DNA of 64,000 bases from Pyrenopolyporus hunteri. Taxonomy: Eukaryota > Ascomycota > Sordariomycetes > Xylariales > Hypoxylaceae. The notes under the pieces were generated by a model. The model did not search any database, had not been told where the DNA came from, and worked only from the letters and a program-made list of their open reading frames with translations. The stretch is from assembly GCA_902806595.1 (NCBI GenBank), contig CADCXC010000038.1:248001-312000 (forward strand). Direction: 5' to 3'. The first letter of the stretch is position 1. Each line of letters opens with the position of its first letter. This document shows, in pieces, positions 8,782-18,765 of the stretch. A program made the position numbers and the translations under genes.

Positions 8782-11403
8782 TCATTCTCCAATCTCAATA
8801 ACCCTGCCAACATAACCTTCCAGTCCCGACTTATCCTTGGATCCTCCCTCTACAAGGACAATTTGAGACCCGAGTTCGATCCATTCTCTGTTGTTCAATA
8901 ATTCCAATGCTACATGGTACTCCGCCTGATATTCGTCCAGGTCTGCCTCGGACTTGGTACGTTCGAGCTCGATACGATCGCTCATACCAAAGACATCGTC
9001 GCTATCTTCAAGGTCTTCTGTCGCTATTTTCCGAGAACCGGAGTCAGTCCTTTGACGTCTTACCTGTAGTACTCGGACGGCGGCACGGACCATTCCCACG
9101 TACGCGTTCACCAGACTATTCACCGTTAGTGACTTCACATCCGATGTTTTGAAACACGCTGTTAGGCTAGACGCAGCCTGAAGCGTGAGGCCCGTGTCGA
9201 TCATGTGTTGGCTGGGCACGGCTAGAACCTGTCCTTTCCGAAGTCTAGCACTTGCTGGCCTTGGTCTCTTAGCGGTATCGTGAGTATCAGACGCTTCCGC
9301 TTTAGGCTCGTCAAAGACCACCTGAATAGAGCCTGCTTGCCCTGCCTCAATAGTCTGTACGGGAAGTCTCAAATCGCGGATGTTTACAATCGTTGCTTGG
9401 CGCCACTCGCCCTCGATTTTAGAAGCCGACAATGTGTGGCGGGAGCTAAGTCGGGCAAATTCCGCGGATGATGGGTGAGGGATCGATAAGCCGTACCCAG
9501 GTGATGGGTGATCTTTCGGCACCAGGGCGCCGGTGTCTTCATCATCACCCGGGAAAGGCCCTAAGACAACCCTATCGCCGATGGACAGCTTTCCAAACCG
9601 TAGATAACCCGTCACTACCGGTGCGCTCTCACCTGATGTGGGCGGCATGGCAGTCGCGGCGCGGCTCAATGACATTTCGAAGACCTCGTCAATATGGAAG
9701 AGAGCAGCAGGTTGCTCCGGATTCAAGGCAAGCGGAACAAAGTCTCGGGCCGTTGGTATAGGCGGAACCGGTAAGCTTCTTAATAAAGCATGGGTTAGCC
9801 CAATACCTATACCCTTAACAGCGCTTGTAAGAACGATCGGAACAATAGATAGCGGGTCGGCAGATTTGAGAATTGGGTTGATGATTTCACCCTCAACTTT
9901 TCGTAGGTCGTCCTCAGGGACTTCTGAAAGATTGACCTCGTCGCGTGCCGTAGAAGCAAGCAGTTTCGGCATCCTTCCCACGGCTTTGATTTTTGTAAAC
10001 ACTATATTCAACTTATCCTTCAGTAGGGCACGCTGCCCCAACTCGGACTTCGTGATTATGATAGCAAGAGGCATGGCTAATTTCAAACACAAATCGAGAT
10101 GTGCCACGGCTAGATCCATCGATGCTATCCCGACTCCCGTAGCGGCCCCGTCTGTATCCGAGAGCGAGTGGGCGCCGGAGGTAGTGTTCCCATCTTCATT
10201 CGCGGGTATGCATAGTAGAGTCCAATGAGGAGCCCATCCAACAAGAGCTCGGAGAGCAGTCCGCTGGTATCGCGGGTGTCCGGCCGAGTCAAGCAGGAAG
10301 ACCAACCGACCCCTCTCTGCGCGATCATGTATGTCGGGCCATTCGTTGATATTATCAACATTGTAGTTAAATATCCTCCGATTCTCATAACCAATAAGTT
10401 CCTGGGCGATGGAACTGGTCCGCCCAGATGCAACCTCGTGGCGATGTCTCAGGAGATTGATCCTACTACTTCCTCGCCCATTGTCCAACGAGCCATTGGA
10501 TAAAGTTCCTAGAAGGGTCGTTTTGCCCGAGGTAGTCGGCCCAATGAGCGAAACCCGAAGCTGTTGGGTGACTGAAGCACCTCTCCTAGTGGTGGGGCCC
10601 GACTGGCTCGTCTGTTGGCTGTCCCTTCTACCTTGGGTGCTCATGACTGGTATGACGAGCGCCTCCGCTACCCAAAGGTCCGCGACCCGGACGTCGCCGT
10701 TTGGCCCCGATGTGCTATCCGTCCACTCGCAGCTTCCAACAGCCTTCATGCGCTGAACCTCAACCCTACAACCCAGACTAGCGGCCATCACTTTAAGAGT
10801 CGTCATACTCTCGTCCATCTCATCTTTCGTCAGGCCTACAAAAGTCCCATCGTCGGCTACGCCGATTTCGTATAGGGCTCCATTGGATTCCTCGAGGCCA
10901 GGAAGAAGCTGCCGCGGCTTCTCCAGAGCAGCGAGATCAGCAATGTCCTCGGGTAACTTTGGTAGTATAAGGTCCCGTCTCGCATTGGAATGATATGGCG
11001 ATGACTGCTGCAGCCTCCAAAGTAGCTGAGTGGTCAGATGGTGGAGACGATTCTGTCTGGTCTGGCTCGAAGCAGCAAGTGGGAGACTAGCTTGCCTCTG
11101 CTGTTTTGCTTCCCGCATCGGCTTGGACTGTTGAGAGCCCGAGACTTTGATTGTCGTACTCATCTTACTATATGTTCTCCGGGGACGTAGTAAGAGGTGT
11201 AACTTGTACTCGATGGGGCCATCCTGAGGCTCTGCTTCGAGCCTCTCTAACCGAGAATCCGAGAACTGCTCCGACTCGATGACGGCTTCAGTCGTCAAGG
11301 AACGCCCAGCCTGGGGCCTGATTCCAGACTCCTGTCCGGACCGCCAAGGAGAATGTACTCTCGGAGGATCGTGATCGAATGTGAAGATGGAAGCCATGGT
11401 CAA
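8782..11403 (-). CDS. GTPBP1/GTPBP2-type translational GTPase
   Basis: Single open frame of 873 aa with no intron. It belongs to the EF-Tu-like GTPBP1/2 class, whose animal members act in mRNA decay and rescue of stalled ribosomes; the fungal role is less defined. A long variable N-terminus precedes the G domain: G1 GPTTSGKT at about 288-295, a switch I-like ASGRTSSIA near 325-333, and G3 DSAGH at 372-376. The G4 position reads TKSE (451-454), where the canonical motif is N/TKxD; Glu replaces Asp. A Ser-Ala-Val/Lys G5-like element (TSAVKG) follows, then domain 2 and 3 beta-barrel sequence (LFHIDEVFEM, VVTGYLRFGKLSIGD). The start may be the first ATG or the ATG two codons later, which has better context. 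It is oriented tail to tail with EMC6, 237 nt apart. Confidence 0.85.
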   Translation of the reverse strand: MTMASIFTFDHDPPRVHSPWRSGQESGIRPQAGRSLTTEAVIESEQFSDSRLERLEAEPQDGPIEYKLHLLLRPRRTYSKMSTTIKVSGSQQSKPMREAKQQRQASLPLAASSQTRQNRLHHLTTQLLWRLQQSSPYHSNARRDLILPKLPEDIADLAALEKPRQLLPGLEESNGALYEIGVADDGTFVGLTKDEMDESMTTLKVMAASLGCRVEVQRMKAVGSCEWTDSTSGPNGDVRVADLWVAEALVIPVMSTQGRRDSQQTSQSGPTTRRGASVTQQLRVSLIGPTTSGKTTLLGTLSNGSLDNGRGSSRINLLRHRHEVASGRTSSIAQELIGYENRRIFNYNVDNINEWPDIHDRAERGRLVFLLDSAGHPRYQRTALRALVGWAPHWTLLCIPANEDGNTTSGAHSLSDTDGAATGVGIASMDLAVAHLDLCLKLAMPLAIIITKSELGQRALLKDKLNIVFTKIKAVGRMPKLLASTARDEVNLSEVPEDDLRKVEGEIINPILKSADPLSIVPIVLTSAVKGIGIGLTHALLRSLPVPPIPTARDFVPLALNPEQPAALFHIDEVFEMSLSRAATAMPPTSGESAPVVTGYLRFGKLSIGDRVVLGPFPGDDEDTGALVPKDHPSPGYGLSIPHPSSAEFARLSSRHTLSASKIEGEWRQATIVNIRDLRLPVQTIEAGQAGSIQVVFDEPKAEASDTHDTAKRPRPASARLRKGQVLAVPSQHMIDTGLTLQAASSLTACFKTSDVKSLTVNSLVNAYVGMVRAAVRVLQVRRQRTDSGSRKIATEDLEDSDDVFGMSDRIELERTKSEADLDEYQAEYHVALELLNNREWIELGSQIVLVEGGSKDKSGLEGYVGRVIEIGE

Positions 11404-13025
11404 TCTTGCTTATTGGATGGTTGGTTGTGTCCTGGCAGGCTGGTAAACTGGATAAGCGGCAGCACGGTCAGCTTCAGTTTTATGTCCAACCAATCGACCC
11501 TTGTCGAGAAAAGCTATGACCGCTTCGAGATATACGGATTCCTAATTTTACGCTCTGCTTGTTGCTAAGAGAAGTTTTGTATTGATTCTAATGCATAGTC
11601 TTGCGCTATTCGCCGTGTATAGAATAAGTGTATTTGCGGTATCATCTTCGATGAGTCGGAGCTACACAGCTCACAAATATGCGAATATGCGAATATTGGA
11701 TTAGGTATGTTATATAGTAGGCAAAACCTGATTTAATACAACTTCAGAGCGGCCATCGTGAACCGAAGTCGTTGGTGGTAATATGTGGCAAGTTGAATCT
11801 GTCATGTGATGGAAGTGTGGTGATGGACTCATCGGCATGAGTTTGAAATCGACCGGTTGAAGGAGTTGAATAAAGTAAAGTACCGAAGGTACCTGCTGCT
11901 GTTAGCGCTTCCAGTGCATGGTTGCCTCAGGCAGGAACATTATGGGCAGCCTTATCTGGGGTAAGTACATTCCAGGAGGTAGGTGGTGTGTATTTAACCC
12001 ATTTAGGTTAAAAGGGGCGAGGATAATGTTTTATGGTGAAGGAAGTAAGTAGATAGGTAGGTACCTATGTATAGGTACTAGGTAATCTGCACAGATCGCC
12101 CCTTAAAGTGCGGTAACATTGGATGCGTTCAGACTACATAATATTTGCATAAGGCATAGCCATTGTTACCTATTAACTTAGGTAGGTACATGTAATAGGA
12201 AGACGTGCGGTTCTGGGGAATTGCGCTTAGGTAGCTGCATGTTGGTACCAGATTGCACCCTTTAATAGATTTATTTTTGGATGAATAGCCGTCTGATGGG
12301 AATACGTACGACAACCTGTATGGCAATCGACTATACATTTGGATAGGAGAGGCGATAGTCATTCTGCCTCAGACGGCACGCCTACCTAGGTACCTATGTG
12401 CCTCCTATTCTTGCCAAATGTGTGGAAGGGGCTCTACAGGCCGTAATGGCTCTATACACACTATGTAACTTAGAAAGGGTGTAACTTGTGCATAAAAACA
12501 CGGAGCATTAGGGGAGTACAGATGTATGCTTTTTTGATGTTGGTAGGTACAGGTAGGTATTGTACTTTCCTATACATACATCAGAGCCTGCTGGTAAAAG
12601 TATACCAAGTACCGGAATAATACGAGCAGGTGAAAGCCAAACTTAGCATATTTTCACGCAGGCGTCAGCTAGAAGTCGCCACGCTAGCGGCTGGCATGGT
12701 TTACCGCCCCCCTGACCGCTCAACTTACCTCCCAGCGGCACTATGTATACAAAAAAAAATTATGGAGCCCCCACACTAGATAAACCGCTGCGGCCCTGAA
12801 CTGACGAATTGTTTTGGATAGAGCTGATCTGCCTTCCGATTCCTTTTGGTCCCCTCCTTTTCGAAACGTAACCTAAGACATCCTCCGTATTCAGTCCCAT
12901 AATTCACCACCTTTAAAACTTGAGAGCCCCCTTCCCTCCTTCTTTTCCATCCGATCAAACTAATTCATCTACGAATTGAAGCCTCCAAATACTGCAATAC
13001 CACATTACCTACCCATACGACCGCA
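11404..13025. other. Divergent promoter region between GTPase gene and sec9
   Basis: Shared upstream region of two divergent genes. It is AT-rich around 11580-12660 with repeated TAGGTAGGTACCTATG-type motifs (about 12054-12081, 12385-12400, 12542-12558). Pyrimidine-rich sequence typical of fungal 5' UTRs lies at 12846-12960, just before sec9. No coding region could be supported. Confidence 0.55.
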
Positions 13026-14393
13026 ATGAAGAAATTCGGTTTCGGCAAGAAGAAGGCTGACGGAGATGAGGACCCGAACCGTTCGGCTCTGTTCGGGAAG
13101 AAGGGCTCTCCGGCCCCGTCGGAGAACCCCTATGCCCAATCCCAACCGGCGAACGATCCCTACATGAACGACAACAACAAATATGCTCACGTAACCCCTT
13201 ACCAACAAGCGCGTGCGAATCTTCCCGATCGCTCAGCCGGCGGTCTCCCGAGTGGACCATCTCCCCAGAACGGCTACGGTGCCCCCCCGCCTCGCAACGG
13301 CAACAATTACTCTTCCGCGACCCCTCCTCCTTCATATTCTAGCGGTGGTTACGCCAACGATAAATACGGTACGTCCTCGGGCTACGGCGCCAGTAAATAC
13401 GGCAACTCGAATAGTTACGGTGCTCAATCGTCGAACGGCGGACGTCCTGGTGGCTACGGAGGGCTGGGGCCGTCCAATGGCAATGACGCGGACGCAAATA
13501 GAGACGCGTTATTCTCCGGAGCTCGGGAGCGGTATGATCAGCGCCAGACTAAAGATCAAAGCGGAGCCTACGGCGGTTCAGGAACCGACTCTGGTGCCAG
13601 CAAATATGGCGGCTATGGAGAACAGCGTGAACTTACAGAGGAAGAAAAAGAAGAAGCTGAAGTTGACGACATCAAACGGCAAATTAAAGAGGAGAAGTTG
13701 GCTACAGCACGAACAGCGCAAAACAGCGCCCGCATTGCCGAGGAGACGGTGGGTGTTGCTATGCAGACCATTGCTCGCCTTGGTGCACAAGGCGAAAGCA
13801 TCAACTATACCGAGACCTTAATCGATAGGGGCGGGTTCGCTAGCAGGGAGGCTGAGGATCAAACCAAGAAGCTCAAGAGTTTGAATCGAAGCATGTTTGC
13901 CGTTCATGTCAAGAGTCCCTTCTCGAGCGGGAAGAGGACGGCGGAGATGGAACAAAAGATCATAGAACAGAACCGTGCGGACCGCGAATTACGCGAGGCA
14001 ACACGTAAAGACGGTTACATGGGAAACCAGCGCATGGAAGCTGCCTTTAAACAGATAGACGCCAGTTCGAAGAACACTATCTGGCAGAAGCAGAGTGCCG
14101 CTGAGAAATCCAAATACGCGTTTGAGGAGGAGGACTCGGAAACCGAGCAGGCCGAGGAGAGTATCGAACAGAACATGGACAGTCTTGCTCAAAACGTCGG
14201 CCGCCTGAAGACCGCTGCGCACGTTATCGGGAACGAGATCGAATCACAAAACCGGGTTATCGATAGAATTGGTAATAAGGCAAGTCACCCCCTGTCTCGC
14301 TATAGAAAATGCATGGGACTAACCATTTTACAGAGCGACAAGTTGAGCGATGCTACTGCCGTGCAAACCCGTAGGCTTCAAACCATTAGGTAG
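13026..14393 (+). CDS. sec9: SEC9, SNAP-25-type t-SNARE of exocytosis
   Basis: Qbc-SNARE of the plasma membrane, pairing with syntaxin (Sso) and synaptobrevin (Snc) for exocytic fusion; essential in yeast. Exons are 13026-14279 and 14334-14393, 437 aa. The N-terminal 200 residues are low-complexity (Gly/Tyr/Ser/Asn/Pro) with two related NR(S/D)ALF-G segments at about 18-25 and 158-165. The Qb helix spans about 228-288 (zero-layer Gln255, LGAQGES). The Qc helix spans about 378-435 (Gln408, EIESQNRVIDRI). Splicing uses a GC donor (AAG/GCAAGT) with branch ACTAAC and acceptor TTTTACAG. The 54-nt intron is in frame without stops, so unspliced RNA would insert 18 residues into the Qc helix. After splicing the heptads continue as GNKSDKLSDATAVQTRRL. 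Its linkage to a patatin-NB-ARC-TPR gene mirrors Neurospora sec-9/plp-1. Confidence 0.93.
   Translation: MKKFGFGKKKADGDEDPNRSALFGKKGSPAPSENPYAQSQPANDPYMNDNNKYAHVTPYQQARANLPDRSAGGLPSGPSPQNGYGAPPPRNGNNYSSATPPPSYSSGGYANDKYGTSSGYGASKYGNSNSYGAQSSNGGRPGGYGGLGPSNGNDADANRDALFSGARERYDQRQTKDQSGAYGGSGTDSGASKYGGYGEQRELTEEEKEEAEVDDIKRQIKEEKLATARTAQNSARIAEETVGVAMQTIARLGAQGESINYTETLIDRGGFASREAEDQTKKLKSLNRSMFAVHVKSPFSSGKRTAEMEQKIIEQNRADRELREATRKDGYMGNQRMEAAFKQIDASSKNTIWQKQSAAEKSKYAFEEEDSETEQAEESIEQNMDSLAQNVGRLKTAAHVIGNEIESQNRVIDRIGNKASHPLSRYRKCMGLTILQSDKLSDATAVQTRRLQTIR
14280..14333 (+). other. GC-AG intron in sec9
   Basis: Begins GCAAGT after AAG, contains ACTAAC about 11 nt before the acceptor, and ends TTTTACAG. 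No GT donor nearby gives a SNARE-consistent junction. At 54 nt it keeps the frame if retained. Confidence 0.85.
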
Positions 14394-15065
14394 TTTGGAT
14401 TAACCGCACGCCTGTAGTGATGGTGTGAGCTTCTGTTGGATATGCAGAACCCGTTGCATTTGTAGGGTTTTATTTGAGCATGGAGAGAACGAGCATAGTT
14501 ACATTATTCCTTACCCGGGACTTCACTTTCGAACTTGAAAGTTTCGTTAAGGGAAGAGTATCACATAATATATACATAATGAATGCTCGGACGTGTCTTC
14601 GAGTTTTTGTTTGGAAGACCAAGTCCCGAACGAGTCCTCGTAAAAGAGTTTTAATATCTGTTCACACAGCATCTCGATCCTGGTATAGAACAATGGTTTT
14701 CATAAGAATCATGAAGGATGTACGGATTATACTAATTTTATATTTCCTTATTGAGCGCCACCAAAGGATTATAATGTGTTAATGAATGTCTGTTCTCCTG
14801 GGTCAGAAGTTCTGTCATCTAAATCTGGTAGTTACGTAGCTGTACTATTGAGTGGCGCTTGTTAGATACTGGATAAGTCCCAAGCCTTGAATTGTGGGCG
14901 GATGAGTACGCCGATGCTTAATTTCAGGTAGTCTACAGTATTTAGCTCTTATTTGGTTCAAGACGCACTGTGCAAAATGAAACCTAGTAGTTAGGTAGGT
15001 GCTTGAAGCATCGCTCATTGCAATAATCCGTAGTAATAGTCTAAAGTTCATACCAAAGCATCCTT
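14394..15065. other. Intergenic, sec9 to SDHAF3
   Basis: AT-rich 3' flank of sec9 and promoter of the next plus-strand gene. Frames at 14474-14782 and 14845-15051 show no coding character. Confidence 0.5.
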
Positions 15066-15564
15066 ATGATGAAGTCCTCATGGAGAATGTTGGCCAAGGC
15101 AACCGCGGGAAACGGCCTGAAGCCAGCACCAATGGCATTACTGCCACCGATTCCTCTTTACCGCCGTCTTTTTAGGGCTCACCGAAAACATCTGCCGCGC
15201 GATATGCGTCTGCTTGGCGATGAATATATAAAGGCTGAATTTCGTGCTCATAGAAACGTCGACAACCCGGCGCATTTGGTACGAGTCCCATATCGCTGGA
15301 ATCGCTCAAATGTTGATCGTTGAATAGATTGGATTCCTTACAGAATGGCAGCTCTACGCCCAGAAGATTGAAGGAGATTCATGGGTTGGTGAGAAGTTGG
15401 ATCCGGGAAAGGTTGAGAAGATGAGTGGTGCGTTACCGCTTAACTTGTTAGATCTCGTCGAATGGTCGATCGACTAACATGGTCCACCAGACCAACAGAT
15501 AGGGCAGTTGTATGAGCTTATGAAAGCCATCCAGAAGAGACGTGAGGATGGTGAAGAGGAATGA
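15066..15564 (+). CDS. SDHAF3: Succinate dehydrogenase assembly factor 3 (Acn9, LYR family)
   Basis: Mitochondrial matrix LYR-motif protein that helps mature the iron-sulphur subunit of succinate dehydrogenase; yeast mutants fail to use acetate. Exons are 15066-15278, 15328-15427 and 15491-15564; 387 nt, 128 aa. The N-terminus (MMKSSWRMLAKATAGNG) is basic and non-acidic, fitting a mitochondrial presequence. Family signatures: PLYRRLFRAHRKHLP with LYR at 31-33, then LLGDEYIKAEFRAHR, NPAHLIGFLTEWQLYA, and the C-terminal MSDQQIGQLYELMKAIQ. The first intron (49 nt) splices HL to IGFLTEW. The second splits a codon (AGTG/AC). Both junctions restore conserved sequence. It lies between sec9 and the helicase, all on the same strand. 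Confidence 0.93.
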
Positions 15565-16133
15565 CACGCGAGCATTGCCGCCCCCTTTCGCATCCCTACC
15601 GTTTGACTACCTACCTACATACCTACCTCCCTAGGTAGTTATGCATACACCGGCATCTGATGCTAGACTTTAAAGAGGTATCCCGTATTCTATATGGGTT
15701 TTTGGATAAAAACATGTGCGCGCATCTACACGCAATAAGCACCTATTATACAGTTCCATCACTCACTACTCGTTCATTTGGTCACATCAAGTTACCTTGC
15801 ACAACGGGGAGTTGAGATCATAACGTCTAATTCATATACTTAGGTACCTAGGCACGGACTGCTTCATTAGAGGGCGAACCCCGTCTGTATTGTAGGTACC
15901 GTGAGCGTACCTCAGGTTGTACGATGGATACCACGATAAGATAAGAAACTTACATATACTACCTACCTAGGTACCTAAAGACACTATCTACATAGGTACC
16001 TATTTACTCCTAGTGTCACGCCTCGAGTTTTGCAGCACGTGATCAGATATCTGTGACTACAGCACAGTGCTAGTAAACTTTGATCTTTCCCAGTCGGAAA
16101 AAGTCCACTTCAACTTCAACAACACAACACAAA
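15565..16133. other. Intergenic, SDHAF3 to helicase
   Basis: Rich in the palindromic motif family: ACCTACCTACATACCTACCT near 15609-15628 and CTACCTACCTAGGTACCTA near 15960-15977. These may sit in the helicase promoter. No coding region seen. Confidence 0.5.
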
Positions 16134-18410
16134 ATGGCCGATGATGAGCATAAGTCCAAGAGACGTAAAACTAAGGCTACGAACGACGCATCAACAGTAA
16201 AAATCGGGGATAAAGTAATTTCCCTAAGCGCTTATCTTAACCCTCAGAAGCAGAAGGAATCAAAAGAACCAGCAGCAGCAGCAGACCGGGTTCGTGCTCC
16301 GGTAGCAGACCCCCCAGAGAAACCCACGAAAGAACATGGGCCGGATAATCACAGGGCGCATATATCTAAGCGGCCTGCAAGCGCTGGAGACCAGTCGTTG
16401 CTAAAATCTCGCAAAGCATTACCAATATGGACTTACCAAAATGATATCAGAGCTAGTTTGCGAGGCAATAATGATGTGCTACTTATTATTGGCGAGACCG
16501 GTTCGGGTAAAAGTACTCAAGTCCCCCAGTTCCTCTGCAATGAGCCCTGGTGCCAAAAGAAGAAGGTCCGAGTACAGTCTGAGACTGTAAATGTTGGCGG
16601 GATGATCGCCATTACCCAGCCACGACGAGTAGCGGCGACGACGCTAGCTAGTAGAGTTTCCCGCGAGATGGGGACACCTCTAGGCGCGTCACGCGAGGGC
16701 TCTGTTGGATACTCAGTTCGATTTGACCATAACGTCCCAAAAGGCACCAGAGTCAAATTTCTTACCGAGGGCATGCTTCTACAAGAACTCTTGCGGGATC
16801 CGTATTTGCGCCAGTACAGTGCCGTTATTGTCGACGAAATCCACGAGAGAAGTGTTGACGTCGACCTGATCGCCGGATTTCTGAAGCAGATCCTGTCTAG
16901 CGATAAAGCCGGGCGTGGCGGCATACCCTTAAAGGTCGTAATCATGAGCGCTACGGCGGATGTGGAGAAAATCCAAGCTTTTTTCAACACCCAAAATTCA
17001 AGTTCTCACGTTCCGCTACTCCAAATCAAAGGAAGGCAGTACCCCGTGGAAATCAAGCATACGGACAAGCCCGTCGCGGATATCCAAGAGGCCCTCCTGA
17101 AGCAGATCTTCGATATCCATGTACACGAGCCGTTACCCGGCGACATACTAGCTTTCCTTACCGGCCAAGAAGAAATCGAAGCTGCTCAGCGCCTCATCGA
17201 AGAGTACAGTACTACATTGGCTTCAGATGTCCCAAAACTACTTGTTTGTCCTCTATATGGCCAACTCTCGATCCAAGCGCAGCAGGACGCATTTCAGCCT
17301 GCTAAAAAGGGCTTTACGAGAAAGGTGGTCTTAGCGACAAATATTGCCGAGACGTCAGTCACCGTCCCGGGCGTCCGTTATGTGATCGATTGCGGAAAAG
17401 CCAAGGTCAAGCAGTTCCGATCACAGTTAGGAATGGAATCATTATTAGCGAAAGCGATCTCGAAATCATCAGCTATACAACGTACTGGAAGAGCAGGACG
17501 TGAAGGGCCCGGTAAATGCCATAGGCTCTATACGTCGGCAACATATAACGCACTCAAGGAAGCTGACCTGCCGGAAATTCTGCGCAATGACGTCCTAGGT
17601 GCCGTTTTGACAATGAAAGCACGCGGTATCAACGATATCCTTTCCTTTCCGTTGATGGACTTCCCCGACCTCGAGTCGGTAGAAAAGGCTCTAGTACACC
17701 TTCATTTCTTGGGCGCGCTAAGGGATGATGGCACAATCACGGACATTGGAAGAACGTTGGCCCTGTTCCCGGTCTCCGCGCCATATGGGAGAGTTCTCCT
17801 TGCCGCAAGCGAGCCTCAATTTGATTGTCTTCTGGAAGTCATAGATATCATATCTTGTATTACGTCAGGGGAGAACATATTTCACCAATTACAATCGGAA
17901 GAAGTGAGGGAGGAGGTTGAAGAATATCGGAAAGAATTGTATCGTCGGGAAGGGGATATTCTTACGTACCTCACTACTATGCAACGGTACACGGCGGAAA
18001 ATACTGATCGAATCGAGTGGTGCAAAAAACGCAAGATCAATATCCGGAACATGAAACAAGCTCTCAATATCAGGAAGCAGCTTCGAGGCGTCTGCTTGAA
18101 GGAGAAGATGCTCGCCGAGACACCGCCCCCGGATCCTCAGCCATTCGTACCCATGTCCCCTGAAAGGGCGACGTTGCTACTGAAATGTTTTATGAAAGGC
18201 TTTGGCACGAAATGTGCCCTGTTGGCGCCAGATTCCAGTTATGTCACCATACAAGGTAAACATATCGTGGCCATCCATCCGTCCAGCGTCCTGCATGGGC
18301 AGAAGAGGGAGGCTATAATGTTCCTAGAGCATGTATTCACGCAGAGGAGCTATGCGAAAAAAGTAAGCGCGATTCAAGCCGACTGGATTATTGAAGCTAT
18401 GGAAAGATAG
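16134..18410 (+). CDS. DEAH-type RNA helicase, Dhr2/DHX33-like
   Basis: Single exon, 758 aa from ATG 16134 (MADDEHKSKRRKTK). An upstream in-frame TTG at 16080 only extends the frame artificially. It is an SF2 DEAH/RHA helicase. Motif I GETGSGKST is at about 120-128, Ia TQPRRVAA follows, motif II is DEIH at about 234-237, motif III SAT at about 272-274, and the C-terminal RecA domain has NIAETSVT and QRTGRAGR. Winged-helix/ratchet, HA2 and OB-fold segments follow, ending in sequence like EWCKKRKINIRNMKQA and a late KALLAPDSSY-type OB region. The short N-terminus with a basic nuclear-type signal and the overall length resemble yeast Dhr2 (nucleolar, 18S rRNA processing). DEIH instead of DEAH at motif II is noteworthy. 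Helicase identity is certain, orthology moderately so. Confidence 0.85.
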   Translation: MADDEHKSKRRKTKATNDASTVKIGDKVISLSAYLNPQKQKESKEPAAAADRVRAPVADPPEKPTKEHGPDNHRAHISKRPASAGDQSLLKSRKALPIWTYQNDIRASLRGNNDVLLIIGETGSGKSTQVPQFLCNEPWCQKKKVRVQSETVNVGGMIAITQPRRVAATTLASRVSREMGTPLGASREGSVGYSVRFDHNVPKGTRVKFLTEGMLLQELLRDPYLRQYSAVIVDEIHERSVDVDLIAGFLKQILSSDKAGRGGIPLKVVIMSATADVEKIQAFFNTQNSSSHVPLLQIKGRQYPVEIKHTDKPVADIQEALLKQIFDIHVHEPLPGDILAFLTGQEEIEAAQRLIEEYSTTLASDVPKLLVCPLYGQLSIQAQQDAFQPAKKGFTRKVVLATNIAETSVTVPGVRYVIDCGKAKVKQFRSQLGMESLLAKAISKSSAIQRTGRAGREGPGKCHRLYTSATYNALKEADLPEILRNDVLGAVLTMKARGINDILSFPLMDFPDLESVEKALVHLHFLGALRDDGTITDIGRTLALFPVSAPYGRVLLAASEPQFDCLLEVIDIISCITSGENIFHQLQSEEVREEVEEYRKELYRREGDILTYLTTMQRYTAENTDRIEWCKKRKINIRNMKQALNIRKQLRGVCLKEKMLAETPPPDPQPFVPMSPERATLLLKCFMKGFGTKCALLAPDSSYVTIQGKHIVAIHPSSVLHGQKREAIMFLEHVFTQRSYAKKVSAIQADWIIEAMER

Positions 18411-18765
18411 TTAAAGGTTCTAAGCTTGCCCACCTCTGGTATGGGGCTTAATACAACGACTTTAACACCCATCAATAATTTAGGGCAGCATGGTACCCGG
18501 CGCCTCCTTTTGATAGAAGCGGCTCTCGAGATAAGGGGCTTAATGCGCTGGCTCTTCAAAAGACACTAATTATGCCTTTATAGCACCGGCGTTTCACGAT
18601 AATGCGACCGATCATCTAATTCGCGACGGGAGTTATACGCATATGTAGACGAATTTGCCTGACTTGATCCTACCGCCGAATATATCTGTACGTACCTCCT
18701 CTGATACGTAAACGTGAAATCAACGGTTGAAGAAAGGGATTAAGATAACATAATCCAGTCTATTA
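18411..18765. other. Convergent 3' ends of helicase and NLR-like genes
   Basis: A 355-nt spacer between the stop codons of two tail-to-tail genes; it must hold both polyadenylation regions. Nothing else seen. Confidence 0.6.

Noticed and set aside
16080..16133. N-terminal extension of the helicase from a TTG codon
   Set aside because: No ATG; the first ATG at 16134 has a good context (AAAATGGC) and starts a typical basic N-terminus.
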